DNA of 64,000 bases from Caballeronia mineralivorans PML1(12) (GCF_001028175.1 NZ_AEJF01000062.1:124001-188000), one strand, 5' to 3'; positions 27,609-37,089 are shown, counted from the first letter of the stretch. A program made the numbers and translations. The notes: generated from the sequence alone by a model not told the origin.

Positions 27609-27670
27609 ATGTCTGACCAAAGCGGTAGTCAATCCGTCACGATGTCTGACCGAACCGGTAGTAAATCTGC
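27605..27670 (+). repeat. Imperfect 33-base tandem duplication at the MFS gene start
   Basis: CACGATGTCTGACC begins at 27605 and again at 27638, exactly 33 bases later, followed by similar GGTAGT and AATC blocks. Each unit holds an ATG in the same frame (27609 and 27642), so the gene has two equivalent start sites. Confidence 0.8.
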
Positions 27671-28853
27671 CTTGCGTCAAGTTGCAGCTTCGAGGCTTTT
27701 TCTCGGCGCAGCGATTGCGATGTTTCTGTCGGGTCTCGGCGCGTCAGCGGCTGCACCACAGATCGTTCTGTTCTTGGTGAAGGAGCTCGGCGCCTCGCTG
27801 CCGTTGGCGGGATTCTATTACTTGACCAGCCTTGCAGCTCCAGTCGCGGGGTATTTCGTCGGCCGCTACTCCGATCACACAGGGAATCGCCTCGGTCTTT
27901 TTCGCATGTGTGCTGCGGCGGGCTTTGTGGGCTGGGCGGGGCTGGCCCTCGCTACTTCGGTCTGGATGCCCTTCATCATCGCCGTCGCTTTGCTGGCCGT
28001 TTCCGGTGCTACCGCCTCGCAAATTTTTGCGGCTGTCCACGATGAACTCAGCGACAAGCCCGACGACGCAAATGAAAGTGTCGTTGCCATCATCCGTATG
28101 GCGCTTACCGGCGGATGGATCGTTGGGCCTGTCTTAGGAGCGTGGGTGGCGGCTGCCTATGGCCTGCGCCCCATGCTTTGGATGACCGCCATCTGCATGC
28201 TTCTACAGATCGCACCTCTCGGAACGCTGAACCCAACGGTCAAGCTCAAGCCGGAGTCGGCGAGCGAGCCCGCGCGTCACTCCAGCCTACGTGCCATGCT
28301 TCCACTGCTGACGTTCACAGGACTCTTCGTCTTGGTCTACACAGGGGAGCCGGTGAAGTACGGATTCCTGCTGATCTACATGGAAGAACACCTCAAGCTA
28401 AGTCCGGCCGTACGGGGAGCGGTCATCGGGATACAGCCATTCATCGAGCTACTCATCATGCCCTTCAGCATCGGGCTGGGCCGCAAGCTTGGCAACGTGT
28501 GGTTGATGTGTATCGCGGCCGCCATCGGGGTGTTTGCCAATCTTTGCTTTGCGCTCTGGTCGTCCGCAGCGGGCATGCTCGCCGGACAGATCCTCATGGG
28601 TGGTGTTTGGGGCATATTTATGGTTCTGGGCATCATCGTCGCTCAACGCCTGCTTCCCAACGCGGTAGGGACGGCGTCGGCAATCTTCATGAGCTCGACA
28701 GCTCTCGCCTCGGCGTTAGGAGGCGTCGCGGGCGGTTTCGGGGTCGCATTCTTGGGCCTTCCCAATGTCTTCCTGCTGCCAGCGCTCTTCGCGGGTATCG
28801 CAGTTATTGGACTGGCATTGATGGCACGCGCTGAAAGCTTCAAGGTGTATTGA
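27609..28853 (+). CDS. MFS transporter, sugar-efflux (Set) type
   Basis: A 12-span major facilitator protein of about 414 residues. Features such as AAPQIVLFLVKELGASLPLAGFYYLTS at the start and GRYSDHTGNRLGLF in the first cytoplasmic loop are like SetA/SetB sugar efflux proteins. The first 33 bases are duplicated, giving MSDQSGSQSVT followed by MSDRTGSKS, so translation may begin at 27609 or 27642. It appears monocistronic. The exported compound is unknown. Confidence 0.85.
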   Translation: MSDQSGSQSVTMSDRTGSKSALRQVAASRLFLGAAIAMFLSGLGASAAAPQIVLFLVKELGASLPLAGFYYLTSLAAPVAGYFVGRYSDHTGNRLGLFRMCAAAGFVGWAGLALATSVWMPFIIAVALLAVSGATASQIFAAVHDELSDKPDDANESVVAIIRMALTGGWIVGPVLGAWVAAAYGLRPMLWMTAICMLLQIAPLGTLNPTVKLKPESASEPARHSSLRAMLPLLTFTGLFVLVYTGEPVKYGFLLIYMEEHLKLSPAVRGAVIGIQPFIELLIMPFSIGLGRKLGNVWLMCIAAAIGVFANLCFALWSSAAGMLAGQILMGGVWGIFMVLGIIVAQRLLPNAVGTASAIFMSSTALASALGGVAGGFGVAFLGLPNVFLLPALFAGIAVIGLALMARAESFKVY

Positions 28854-29350
28854 TCTCGGCCAGTCTCTTCGCGCGCTTCACCATCCCGTTAAGGCAGTCC
28901 TTCGACGATTAGGGGTAGCCCCGAAAATCGAAATTCACCCTTGCGAATAATGCACTTAATTATCAGCGACCGTTTTCCTAAACTTGATATCACCTGCAAC
29001 GGACTCGATCCCGCGCTGTCGGCGCACTGTATGTCGTCAATACTGTGCAATACCGGCCTGAGAAGCCTTATTGCGCGTCGCGTGAGCTGATTGAGACCTA
29101 GAGGGTATCGTGGGCCTAAACGAGGTGCCGGTCACCTAGGTAGGCCTTAGGCGGGCGTAGATTCTTTCCAAGAATGAAGTACGTGTCTCGTGCCAGCCCT
29201 GGGCGGCGATCTGCGGTTTGCTTCACGTGCACCACTGCGAACGGTCGCGCGAGTTTGATCGCCACGAGCCAAGCGTACAACGACCGCTATGGAGAAATAC
29301 GAATGGATCGTTTGCGTCGAAATTCCAGTCCAATCAAGGAGGAACGGGTT
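28854..29350. other. Intergenic stretch with a nested hairpin
   Basis: No gene is seen. At 29114-29152 an inner stem AGGTG/CACCT with a five-base loop lies within an outer GCCTAA/TTAGGC pairing; its role is unknown. A ribosome-binding AAGGAGGAA lies just before the gene at 29351. Confidence 0.5.
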
Positions 29351-29647
29351 ATGAACAAGGCAACCAGCACATTAATCGCGGCCGTCGCGGCACTCACGTT
29401 GTCGGGCGGCGCTTATGCACAGAGCAACAACACGCTGGCGACCCCGACGACCGTGTCGCCGGCCAATGCAACGAGCGGCTACGGCACGCCTGGCGTCACC
29501 AACTCGGAAAGCGGCAAGGCCGCCGGGTCGCCGAACTCGGGCCTGCCGAATAGCACGAACAATAGCTCGACGTCCCTCACCAACCCTCCCGGGAGTCACA
29601 ACACGCTGGCGACCCCGAGCGTAGTGTCGCCGGCTGCCGGCCAATAA
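29351..29647 (+). CDS. Small secreted protein with repeated NTLATP segments
   Basis: A 98-residue protein with a signal peptide (MNKATSTLIAAVAALTLSGG, cleavage after AYA near residue 23). The mature part is low in complexity, rich in Ser, Asn, Thr, Pro and Gly. It begins and ends with related segments, NTLATPTTVSPA and NTLATPSVVSPAAG. A strong AAGGAGG precedes ATG 29351. Proteins of this kind are common in Burkholderiaceae and have no known function; it is probably periplasmic. Confidence 0.75.
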   Translation: MNKATSTLIAAVAALTLSGGAYAQSNNTLATPTTVSPANATSGYGTPGVTNSESGKAAGSPNSGLPNSTNNSSTSLTNPPGSHNTLATPSVVSPAAGQ

Positions 29648-29867
29648 CAGTTGTTAAAGATGATAACCAGGCGCAAATAAGCGCAAAGCGACTAAGCGCT
29701 GCAATCGCGTAAGGCGCAGTTGCAATTGTGACCGGTGTCACAACTTCGTGACGAAGCGCCGTCATGGACGCGCAAATGCTGACGGGCGCGTGAGCAGTTC
29801 AAGCCCCGGCAGAGCGAGACATCGAGACGCTTAGCGTGTGTCGTAACGGACTATCCTCACGAAATCC

Positions 29868-29894
29868 GCAAATCCGGAGTTCGAGTCCCTCGTT
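29868..29894 (+). other. tRNA 3'-end-like fragment
   Basis: GGAGTTCGAGTCCC followed by CTCGTTCGCCACC has the look of a tRNA T-loop and acceptor end. No matching 5' half with acceptor, D-arm and anticodon precedes it, so it is not a full tRNA. Such tails are often left at attachment sites of integrated elements. The hairpin after it would suit a tRNA terminator. Confidence 0.35.
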
Positions 29895-29913
29895 CGCCAC
29901 CCATCGTAAGAAA

Positions 29914-29944
29914 GACCGCTGCCCTCACGGACAGCGGTCCTTGA
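29914..29944 (+). terminator. Strong hairpin after the tRNA-like fragment
   Basis: GACCGCTG and CAGCGGTC form a perfect eight-base stem with a ten-base loop, flanked by AAA before and CTT after. The T run is short, so termination may be weak. Confidence 0.5.
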
Positions 29945-30553
29945 CCGCTTCCTGGCAGCGGCTTGCGGCACACCGACTGGTTGCATGCCCGTAGGGTGAC
30001 GGAATAACAGCGACTGGCGACACAGTTCGCGACTGTAGGAAAAAGTTAATGCGACTGGCCTAGCCTGCCATAACGCGCCAGATGGCCGAATTCGCCCCAA
30101 CGTTGAATGACCGCTTCGCGGAAAAGCGAAGGACCGAAATGGGTCGAGATGACCGTGTGAAAATGCAAAACTACGTGGTTTTCGGGTGTCGCTTTACTCC
30201 TCCCGGGGTGTCGCGAAGCCGATATAGCGCGATTTGAAGGGCCGATTTTTTGAATATCACGTTCGGCGCGTGTTTTCACACGATCTCGGTCGGGTGCGGC
30301 GCGCGAACGTGAAGCGATTGCGGCTGCTGTGACGTCATGCGAGGCGGGAAAGAAGATAGACCCGTGACGGGATTCGCATCTCAGAGCTCTATGCGCCCAT
30401 CGGCTCGCACAGACAGCACGCGCGCTACCGACGATTCGGTACCGCTGACAGAATCCGCTCACCGGTGCCGAATGAATTGGCGGCTGGTCTTTCCCGGCGG
30501 CTTCGGCGACTTTGCCGTCGACGTCGCCGGCAACAACAATGCAGGGAGGACAA

Positions 30554-31390
30554 ATGTCGAAACGCGTGTTGTTTGCGATTTTGCTGCTGACACTTAGCGT
30601 GATCGGGCATTGTGCGGCGGCGCAGCCCATGATCGAACTTACGATAGGCGGCAAGACCCAGTCGTTTAGCCGAGCGGCGTTGCTGGCGCGTCCGGGTGCT
30701 GCCGAGATTCACGTTCCGCGAGATGTCGCCTACGGTACGTCGATGACCTACCGCGCAGTGCCGCTGGCCGACCTGCTCGACGGTGCGGCGTTACCTGCGG
30801 ACAGCGTGCTCGAGGCACGTGCGACCGACGGCTTCGCCGCGCAACTGCCAATGGACCTCGTGCGCAACCGTGATCCTGCGACAGCCGTGGCATGGCTCGC
30901 GGTCGAGGACCCGGCGCAGCCATGGCCAAAGCTGCCGGGCAAGCCGGTCAGCGCGGGACCGTTCTACTTGGTCTGGGTTGGCAGGGAAGCGGCATCCGTG
31001 CGCAGCGAGCAGTGGCCATACCAGATCGCGCAACTTGCTGCGCAACCATCTCCATCCACGCGTTGGCCGGTGCTCGCCGTCGATCCGGCGCTGCCGGCAA
31101 CCGATCCGATCCGCGCGGGCCAAAGCCTGTTCATCACTCAGTGTCTCGCCTGTCATCGGCTCAACCACGCGGGCAGCGCGGACACCGGCCCCGACCTCAA
31201 CGTGCCGATGAATCCAGTGGAGTACTTCCAGCCCGCTGCATTGCGCCGCTACATTCGCAATCCGGCATCGGTTCGAGACTGGCCCGGCCGGACCATGCCC
31301 GCTTTCCCGCAGGACCAACTGAGCGATCGCGAGATCGATCTGATTGTCGCTTATCTTGCGTACATAGCGCAGCGGAAGGTTGGACGGTAA
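30554..31390 (+). CDS. Periplasmic c-type cytochrome with N-terminal molybdopterin-oxidoreductase-like domain
   Basis: A 278-residue exported protein. A signal peptide (MSKRVLFAILLLTLSVIGHC, cut near AAA) is followed by a domain of about 155 residues (IELTIGGKTQSFSRAALLARPGA, shown as family type) resembling the SUOX/molybdopterin-binding fold but with no cofactor cysteine evident. The C-terminal 90 residues are a cytochrome c domain with haem motif CLACH and a likely axial methionine in GRTMPAF. GGGAGGA lies before ATG 30554. It probably carries electrons from a periplasmic dehydrogenase; no partner gene is adjacent. Confidence 0.8.
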   Translation: MSKRVLFAILLLTLSVIGHCAAAQPMIELTIGGKTQSFSRAALLARPGAAEIHVPRDVAYGTSMTYRAVPLADLLDGAALPADSVLEARATDGFAAQLPMDLVRNRDPATAVAWLAVEDPAQPWPKLPGKPVSAGPFYLVWVGREAASVRSEQWPYQIAQLAAQPSPSTRWPVLAVDPALPATDPIRAGQSLFITQCLACHRLNHAGSADTGPDLNVPMNPVEYFQPAALRRYIRNPASVRDWPGRTMPAFPQDQLSDREIDLIVAYLAYIAQRKVGR

Positions 31391-31896
31391 GGCATACGAG
31401 TTAAGGTTTGGACGATGCGGAATAGTCTTTCACCGGCCTGTGCAAAGTGGAATTTGCTTCGTGAGGCGGCCGCTGTAGCGGACAGAGATCAGCCATCAAC
31501 GGCCATTCGGCTGCGCGTTCAGGTGGTCATTCGCACGCCTGCTGCTTAGTTAGCAGACGTTCGAAGCACATCAGTCCGCGCAAACGGTTTCGGGTGATTC
31601 GACCGATTGCTTGCCCCATCCATTTGGGGAATGTCAACGGGCTGCTGAGATTGGCACGGCGATCATTCTCTGTTCGCTAGCGCACAGAGTGCCGCACGAC
31701 CGCTTGACCTTTCAATTGCTTGCTATACCTTACACAAGCGCTCGGCACCGAACACGTTTCTCTGCGACGTCTCAGTCCGATCGCGATAAAGATTCCCCTT
31801 CGCAAACACATCGAGTGTGTGGAGGTCAGACTTCGCAGTTACCGCCTCGCTATACGCAGGTTTGCGAGGCGCATCGTTCAATAGACGTCCAAGCGA
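31391..31896. other. Intergenic stretch
   Basis: About 500 bases without a convincing gene. A small dyad (CTCTGT ... ACAGAG around GCTAGC, near 31667-31688) is the only structure seen. Confidence 0.45.
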
Positions 31897-32277
31897 ATGG
31901 AGATAGGCATGGGAGTAGAGCTAGCGATTCAAGCATCGAACCAGTCCACGTTTTCGCTGCATCACTTCGCAGATACCGTTATGGTGAAAATGGAACTTAC
32001 CCGTGGCGGCAAGTGGGTGATTATGGGCAGGGCGACCATGTGGAATTTCGACGGAGACGTTCAGGGTGCGACTGCCAAGATAATACATGACACGAACGTC
32101 GTGATTGACCAGGTCCAAATGTGGCTCTTGGGCGGCGAAAGGACTTGCATGTATCTGCAATCATGCTTTGTTGCAAAAGAACGTGAGGTCATTGCGCTTG
32201 AGTGCAATACCTATAAGGGCGAGGCTTCTTTCGGTTCATTGATAGCGTTCAGAGTCGACGACATTCAATTCCAATAG
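31897..32277 (+). CDS. Unknown protein of 126 residues
   Basis: Not recognised. It reads as a compact soluble protein with alternating hydrophobic residues (beta-rich) and no signal peptide or membrane span. Notable segments are MELTRGGKWVIMGRATMWNFDGD and GGERTCMYLQSCFVAKE, with two cysteines. It resembles the general type of small beta-barrel or lectin-like unknown proteins seen in Burkholderia, but I cannot assign a family. The start at 31897 or at 31909 is possible. It stands alone between long gaps. Confidence 0.5.
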   Translation: MEIGMGVELAIQASNQSTFSLHHFADTVMVKMELTRGGKWVIMGRATMWNFDGDVQGATAKIIHDTNVVIDQVQMWLLGGERTCMYLQSCFVAKEREVIALECNTYKGEASFGSLIAFRVDDIQFQ

Positions 32278-32477
32278 GCGGCCGCACATTTATAAGTCCT
32301 AGCGGGTTCTATTCTGGCGTCGAAGGAGGCTGTGGGCTGCACATTTCAGAGCTAAAAGTGCGAATCTCATAGACCGCCGCAGCGGACGATCGGAGGCCAT
32401 ATGGTTTCGTTCGAAAGCGAGCTATTTCGTGCTGTGCGAGCCGAACAGATAGCACGGGGTCACACGCGCGCGGCCTC

Positions 32478-32741
32478 TTTAACGCGATCGGCACGCCCGC
32501 GACGCAAAGCGATTTCGCTCGGTGGGGTTACCCGCGCTGGTGGGGCCGTTTTACCGGTGGACTGGAGATGATGAGCGCCGTTCTGATTGCGCTTCCTGTC
32601 AGTCGCATTGTTGGCCTGGCGCTTGGGGCGGTAATCATTGCGGCTGCGGTTTTGACCGTTCTGCGCCACCGCGAATTTACGCACCTTGTGCCACTTAGTG
32701 TCTTTGTCGCCGTGATCGCGCTCGCAGAGATCTCGTTTTGA
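32478..32741 (+). pseudogene. DoxX-like membrane protein remnant, 5' end missing
   Basis: This frame reads as 87 residues with the typical DoxX pattern: SDFARWGYPRWWGRFTG, a span (SAVLIALPVSRIVGLALGAV), VLRHREFTHLVPL, and a last span up to the stop. A complete DoxX protein starts with another membrane helix; the sequence before 32478 in this frame does not supply one or a start codon in a suitable place. A short product from ATG 32568 is possible. I read it as a truncated gene. Confidence 0.55.
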
Positions 32742-33253
32742 GAGCGCGGCACGGAAAGAACCATGCGACGTCCGAATGGTTGACCCAAGGCGGGATCTTG
32801 CCGTCGCTTAGCTTTTTAAAGCTTGGCGGTCCGTGTCGGAACACCGAGAGTTCGCTGGGAGGAATGCGTGCTGCGCACACGCATTTGACTTTCAGCCCTC
32901 ATGAGACGCCGGGCTCGATGATCACATGGTCAAGCGAGTCGACCAATCGGCTCTGCAACGAAGCTTGAGCGAATTGCGACATTACAAGTAAATCTTAGCT
33001 GAGCGGCATTAGGGTTCACTCCGCGCTTTGTATAAGCGGTTGTGATGAACGTTATAAGTGGCCCACCCGAGAGCGTGCGTCGACGCACCAACCAAGGCAA
33101 ACAGCGCACCGCCGTAAGGCGGTTGTGATCCTGATAGCGCCGAAGAAATAATCCCTCATACCCTCCAGAAGGTTTCCTGCCATGAACTTTTAGTTCTCTA
33201 AGGGAAACGTGGCACGATCGTTGCATTGATATGCCGAAGATCGTTTGAAGCCT
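32742..33253. other. Intergenic stretch with a 14-base palindrome
   Basis: About 510 bases with no clear gene. GTGCGTCGACGCAC at 33075-33088 is a perfect palindrome, and GCGGTTGTGAT occurs twice (near 33036 and 33118). Possible regulatory or decayed sequence. Confidence 0.45.
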
Positions 33254-33868
33254 TCATTCGGCTGCAGTCGGCGGGTACAGGATGATCGACAGGAACTGGA
33301 TGGGCATTTTGATGAGCTTTTCCGGACCGTGCGGAACATCGCCCTGGAACGTGAGGGTGTCGCCCGGATGCAGCACATAGGTTTGCTGGCCGTGCCTGTA
33401 TTCGATCACGCCCTTCAGCATATGAATGAACTCGGTGCCGGGGTGCTCGAAGATCGGGAAGCGTTCAGCTTCATCGTCCATCGTGATGAGAAACGGTTCG
33501 AAGATTTTTCTGGGACCTTGGTCATACGCAAGCAGGTGGTAGGTGTGACCGCGTTTCGTACCCTTGCGGACAACCTCCATGCCGGCCCCTTTCTTGACAA
33601 ACTGGGCGCTGCCGTCGGGAACGTCGTAGTTGCGAAACAGGGTCGACATCGACACGCCGAGGGCCTGGGCAATCCGGTTGAGCACGTCGAGCCCGGTCGA
33701 AGTCTGGGCATTTTCGATCTTCGACAGCATGCCGCGACTGATGCCGGCCTGTTCGCAAACCTGGGCGATGGTCAAGCCATGGCGCAGGCGAAGCTCGCGG
33801 ATGGTCGCACCAAGGTAATGCTCAAGCGGATTCTTGCGGTCGTCCTCGGTTTGCATTGCACGCCTCAT
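33254..33868 (-). CDS. XRE-family regulator with cupin domain
   Basis: A 204-residue regulator. Residues 20-75 are an XRE helix-turn-helix (IRELRLRHGLTIAQVCEQAG, then ISRGMLSKIENAQTSTG). Residues 110-200 form a cupin sensor domain (EFIHMLKGVIEYRHGQQTYVLHPGDTL shortened). PuuR and many amine/amino-acid catabolism regulators share this design. It is divergent from the glutamine-synthetase-like gene and probably binds the palindromes between them. Confidence 0.9.
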   Translation of the reverse strand: MRRAMQTEDDRKNPLEHYLGATIRELRLRHGLTIAQVCEQAGISRGMLSKIENAQTSTGLDVLNRIAQALGVSMSTLFRNYDVPDGSAQFVKKGAGMEVVRKGTKRGHTYHLLAYDQGPRKIFEPFLITMDDEAERFPIFEHPGTEFIHMLKGVIEYRHGQQTYVLHPGDTLTFQGDVPHGPEKLIKMPIQFLSIILYPPTAAE

Positions 33869-33918
33869 GAGAAAACGGCAGGTTAGCAGATCAGTTGAAG
33901 GCGGTACGTGTCATAAGT

Positions 33919-33960
33919 TTCATGACATGAATTATTGTTGCATGTCAATAAATTCATGAA
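33919..33960. promoter_or_regulatory. Palindromes between the XRE regulator and the GS-like gene
   Basis: TTCATGACATGAA (33919-33931) is a perfect palindrome, followed by TGCATGTCA (33939-33947) and TTCATGAA (33953-33960). These repeated CATGA half-sites lie in an AT-rich part of the divergent promoter region and are likely operators for the XRE-cupin regulator. Confidence 0.6.
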
Positions 33961-34078
33961 CATACTGCGAACTTGCTTGTGGAGCGCCGGGATGGGTGAC
34001 TTTCGAGTGGGTCGTAATCGGGCCATGTGACAGGAGCATGGCTTTTTCAACCAACGACAGACGGTGCAAGGAGTCACG

Positions 34079-35467
34079 ATGAACCTGAACGATAGCCGCA
34101 ACGCGCCGGTAACGGAGCTTGGCACCGTGCCGCGCTTCGAATCCGCGCAGGACGCGCAGGGCTGGCTGGTGCAACAAGGCGTGAAATACGTGCTGGCGCA
34201 GTTCGTCGATATTCATGGCGTGGCCAAGGCCAAGTCGGTGCCGGTCGCGCACCTCAACAGCATCCTTACAGCGGGCGCCGGGTTCGCGGGTTTTGCGATC
34301 TGGGGTGTGGGCATCGAGCCGAACGGGCCCGACTTCATGGCCGTTGGCGATCTCTCCACGCTCACCACTGTGCCCTGGCAAAGCGGCACGGCGCGCATTG
34401 TCTGCGAGGGGCATGTCAAGGGCGAACCCTGGGCCTACGACGCGCGCGTGACGCTGAAAAAGCAGGTGGCGCGCCTGACGGAGCGCAAATGGACCTTGTT
34501 TACCGGGCTTGAACCGGAGTTCTCGCTGCTCAAGCGGTCGGTGACCGGCGTTATCGAACCGTGCGACGCCAGCGATACGTTGGCCAAACCCTGCTACGAC
34601 TACAAGGGTTTGTCGAGGACACGCGCGTTCCTGGAAAAGCTCACCGAGTCGATGCGTGCGGCCGGAATCGACGTCTATCAGATCGATCATGAGGACGCGA
34701 ACGGCCAGTTCGAGATCAACTACACGTACACGGATTGCGTGACGTCCTGCGATCACTATGTGTTCTTCAAGATGGCGGCGTCGGAGATAGCGAACGAGAT
34801 GGGCCTGATCTGCTCGTTCATGCCGAAGCCGTTCGCGAACCGGCCGGGCAACGGCATGCACATGCACATGTCGATCGGCGATGGTGAAAGCAATCTGTTC
34901 TCCGACAAAAGCGATCCGTCGGGCATGGGCTTATCGAAGCTTGCGTATCACTTCACGGCCGGTTTGCTGGCTCATGCCCCGGCGCTTACTGCGCTGTGCA
35001 ATCCGACCGTGAACTCATACAAACGACTCGTGGTCGGCCGTTCACTGACAGGCGCGACCTGGGCACCCGCATACATCAGCTACGGCGATAACAACCGCTC
35101 GACCATGGTTCGCGTGCCGGGCGAGCGCATCGAGCTGCGTCTTCCCGATGGCGCGTGCAATCCGTATCTGGCGACGGCCGCGGTGATCGCGGCAGGTCTC
35201 GACGGCGTCGATCGCGAGTTGTCGCCCGGCGCTCCGGCCAATGAAAACCTCTACGAGTGGTCGCCGGCCAAGCTGCAGGAACATGGCATCGGCGTCTTGC
35301 CGCAGAACCTTGAACATGCGCTCGACGCGCTCGAAAGTGACCGGTTGATCTGCGATGCACTCGGTCCCGTCGCCGATGAATTCCTCAAGCTCAAGCGCAT
35401 GGAGTGGCTCGAATACATGCGGCATGTGTCGGATTGGGAAATGAAAAGCTATCTGGAATTTTTCTGA
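34079..35467 (+). CDS. Glutamine synthetase family protein (GlnT/GMAS-like)
   Basis: A 462-residue ATP-dependent ligase of the glutamine synthetase superfamily. Metal and substrate motifs are LEPEFSL, the NGMHMHMS segment, [10 protein letters not shown] and [15 protein letters not shown]. It is of the type III/GlnT group that also holds gamma-glutamylmethylamide synthetase. AAGGAG precedes ATG 34079. With the three glutamate-synthase-like genes downstream it could make N-methylglutamate precursors or assimilate ammonia or an amine; substrate not decided by the sequence. Confidence 0.88.
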   Translation: MNLNDSRNAPVTELGTVPRFESAQDAQGWLVQQGVKYVLAQFVDIHGVAKAKSVPVAHLNSILTAGAGFAGFAIWGVGIEPNGPDFMAVGDLSTLTTVPWQSGTARIVCEGHVKGEPWAYDARVTLKKQVARLTERKWTLFTGLEPEFSLLKRSVTGVIEPCDASDTLAKPCYDYKGLSRTRAFLEKLTESMRAAGIDVYQIDHEDANGQFEINYTYTDCVTSCDHYVFFKMAASEIANEMGLICSFMPKPFANRPGNGMHMHMSIGDGESNLFSDKSDPSGMGLSKLAYHFTAGLLAHAPALTALCNPTVNSYKRLVVGRSLTGATWAPAYISYGDNNRSTMVRVPGERIELRLPDGACNPYLATAAVIAAGLDGVDRELSPGAPANENLYEWSPAKLQEHGIGVLPQNLEHALDALESDRLICDALGPVADEFLKLKRMEWLEYMRHVSDWEMKSYLEFF

Positions 35468-35478
35468 GGAGAGACAAG

Positions 35479-36387
35479 ATGTGCGGAATCGTAGGTTTGC
35501 TGGTGAAAACGCCGGCACTGCGCGAGCGGCTTGGGGCATTGATGGTACCGATGTTGATTGGCATGACGGAGCGCGGCCCGGACTCGGCCGGCCTCGCGGT
35601 GTTTGGCCAGCAACTGGATGCGACCAAGCGAAAACTGAGCCTGTATTCGGGCTTCACGCCCGAGGGCGATCGCTTCGACTGGAGCGGCCTTGCGGCCGCG
35701 TTGAACGGCGCCATGAACGTGGACGCGCAAGTGGAACCGCAAGGCAATCACGGGATCCTGACCTTGCAGGGTGACCCGGAAGTTGTGAAGACCTGGCTGC
35801 GCGCCACGTATCCGAAGGTGTATCTGCTTTCCACCGGACGTTCTATCGATCTGTACAAGGACATTGGTACGCCGGCGCAGGTGGCCGCGCGCTACGACTT
35901 CGCGAACCTGAAGGGCTCGCATCTCGTGGGCCATACGCGCATGGCGACCGAGTCGGCGGTGACGCCCGATCGTGCGCATCCGTTCACGGCCGGTGAGGAT
36001 TTTTGCCTGGTGCATAACGGCTCGCTGTCGAATCCCTACGGCGTGCGCCGCATGCTCGAACCGCAAGGGATTCACTTCGACACCGACAACGACACCGAAG
36101 CCGCCTGCCGCTTTCTCGAATGGCGCCTGCGCGAAGGCGATGAATTGCCGGTAGCGCTGCAAAAGGGCTTCGAAGAGCTCGACGGTTTCTACACCTTCCT
36201 GATGGGCACATCGACGGAACTTGCGTTGATTCGCGACCCCTTTGCGTGCAAGCCCGCGGTAGTGGCCGAGACCGACGACTACGTTGCGATCGCATCGGAA
36301 TTCCGGTCGCTTGCGCACTTGCCCGATATCAAGCATGCCAAAGTGTTTGAACCTGCACCCGAGGAGATGTATGTATGGAAAGCGTGA
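35479..36387 (+). CDS. Class II glutamine amidotransferase domain protein (GlxB/MgsA-like)
   Basis: A 302-residue protein that begins MCGIVGLLV, so Cys2 becomes the N-terminal nucleophile. Other glutaminase features are TRMATESAVTP and LVHNGSLSNPYG. It corresponds to the amidotransferase domain of glutamate synthase made as a separate subunit. It acts with the next two genes, overlapping the second by 13 bases. In methylamine users the same set makes N-methylglutamate; in rhizobia it is called glxB. Confidence 0.9.
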   Translation: MCGIVGLLVKTPALRERLGALMVPMLIGMTERGPDSAGLAVFGQQLDATKRKLSLYSGFTPEGDRFDWSGLAAALNGAMNVDAQVEPQGNHGILTLQGDPEVVKTWLRATYPKVYLLSTGRSIDLYKDIGTPAQVAARYDFANLKGSHLVGHTRMATESAVTPDRAHPFTAGEDFCLVHNGSLSNPYGVRRMLEPQGIHFDTDNDTEAACRFLEWRLREGDELPVALQKGFEELDGFYTFLMGTSTELALIRDPFACKPAVVAETDDYVAIASEFRSLAHLPDIKHAKVFEPAPEEMYVWKA

Positions 36388-37064
36388 TCTTTGACCTGGA
36401 GAAGGCGTCGGTCCGCGAGGTCAACCAGTTTCTTCACGGCGCGTCCGAGACGCTCGAAGGCAGGCAGGTGACCGTGGTGTCGCCCAACGGCGCACACAAT
36501 CTGGCTGTCGGCGTGGACGCGCCGGTACAGATCCTGATCGACGGACACGCCGGTTATTACGCGGGCGGCATGAACAAACACGCGACGATCATCGTGGAAG
36601 GCAGCGCGGGCACCGGCGTCGCGGAGAACATGATGAGCGGCAAGGTTCACGTGAAGGGTTTCGCGTCGAATGGCGCGGGGGCATCGGCGCATGGCGGCCT
36701 GCTCGTGATCGACGGCGATGCCGGCCTGCGCTGCGGCATCTCGCTCAAGGGCGGCGATATCGTGGTCGGCGGGTCGGTCGGCAGCTTCTCGGCCTTCATG
36801 GCGCAGGCGGGCCGCATGGTGATCTGCGGCGATGCAGGGGACGCCCTTGGAGACTCCCTCTACGAAGCCGTGCTGTATGTACGCGGTTCGGTGAAGTCGC
36901 TAGGCGCCGACGCGCAGTATGAAGAGATGACCGACGCCGACGTATCGACTGTTCGCGACCTGCTGAAAGCTGCGGGACTGAGTCACGATCCGATGTCGTT
37001 CAAACGCATCGCTTCGGCGCGCACCCTCTACCACTGGAACGCCGACGCGAACCAGGAATATTGA
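36375..37064 (+). CDS. Glutamate synthase GXGXG-domain protein (GlxC/MgsB-like)
   Basis: A 229-residue right-handed beta-helix protein equal to the C-terminal structural domain of glutamate synthase. Repeating glycine segments such as VEGSAGTGVAENMMSGKVHVKG and IDGDAGLRCGISLKGGDIVVGGSVG show the GXGXG pattern. It is the middle subunit of a three-gene enzyme. It overlaps the amidotransferase gene and lies 25 bases before the FMN subunit. Confidence 0.9.
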   Translation: MESVIFDLEKASVREVNQFLHGASETLEGRQVTVVSPNGAHNLAVGVDAPVQILIDGHAGYYAGGMNKHATIIVEGSAGTGVAENMMSGKVHVKGFASNGAGASAHGGLLVIDGDAGLRCGISLKGGDIVVGGSVGSFSAFMAQAGRMVICGDAGDALGDSLYEAVLYVRGSVKSLGADAQYEEMTDADVSTVRDLLKAAGLSHDPMSFKRIASARTLYHWNADANQEY

Positions 37065-37089
37065 TATCCGTTCCTCTGAGAAGGTCCCC

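Larger units (their letters stand above)
29648..30553. other. Long gap with a tRNA-tail-like fragment
   Basis: About 900 bases with only short, unconvincing open frames. The features seen are a stretch resembling the 3' end of a tRNA (29868-29894), a strong hairpin after it (29914-29939), and, from 30541, the ribosome-binding site of the next gene. Confidence 0.5.

Noticed and set aside
29838..29910. Complete tRNA gene
   Set aside because: Only the T-loop and acceptor-like end is present; no D-arm, anticodon arm or matching 5' acceptor strand can be folded.
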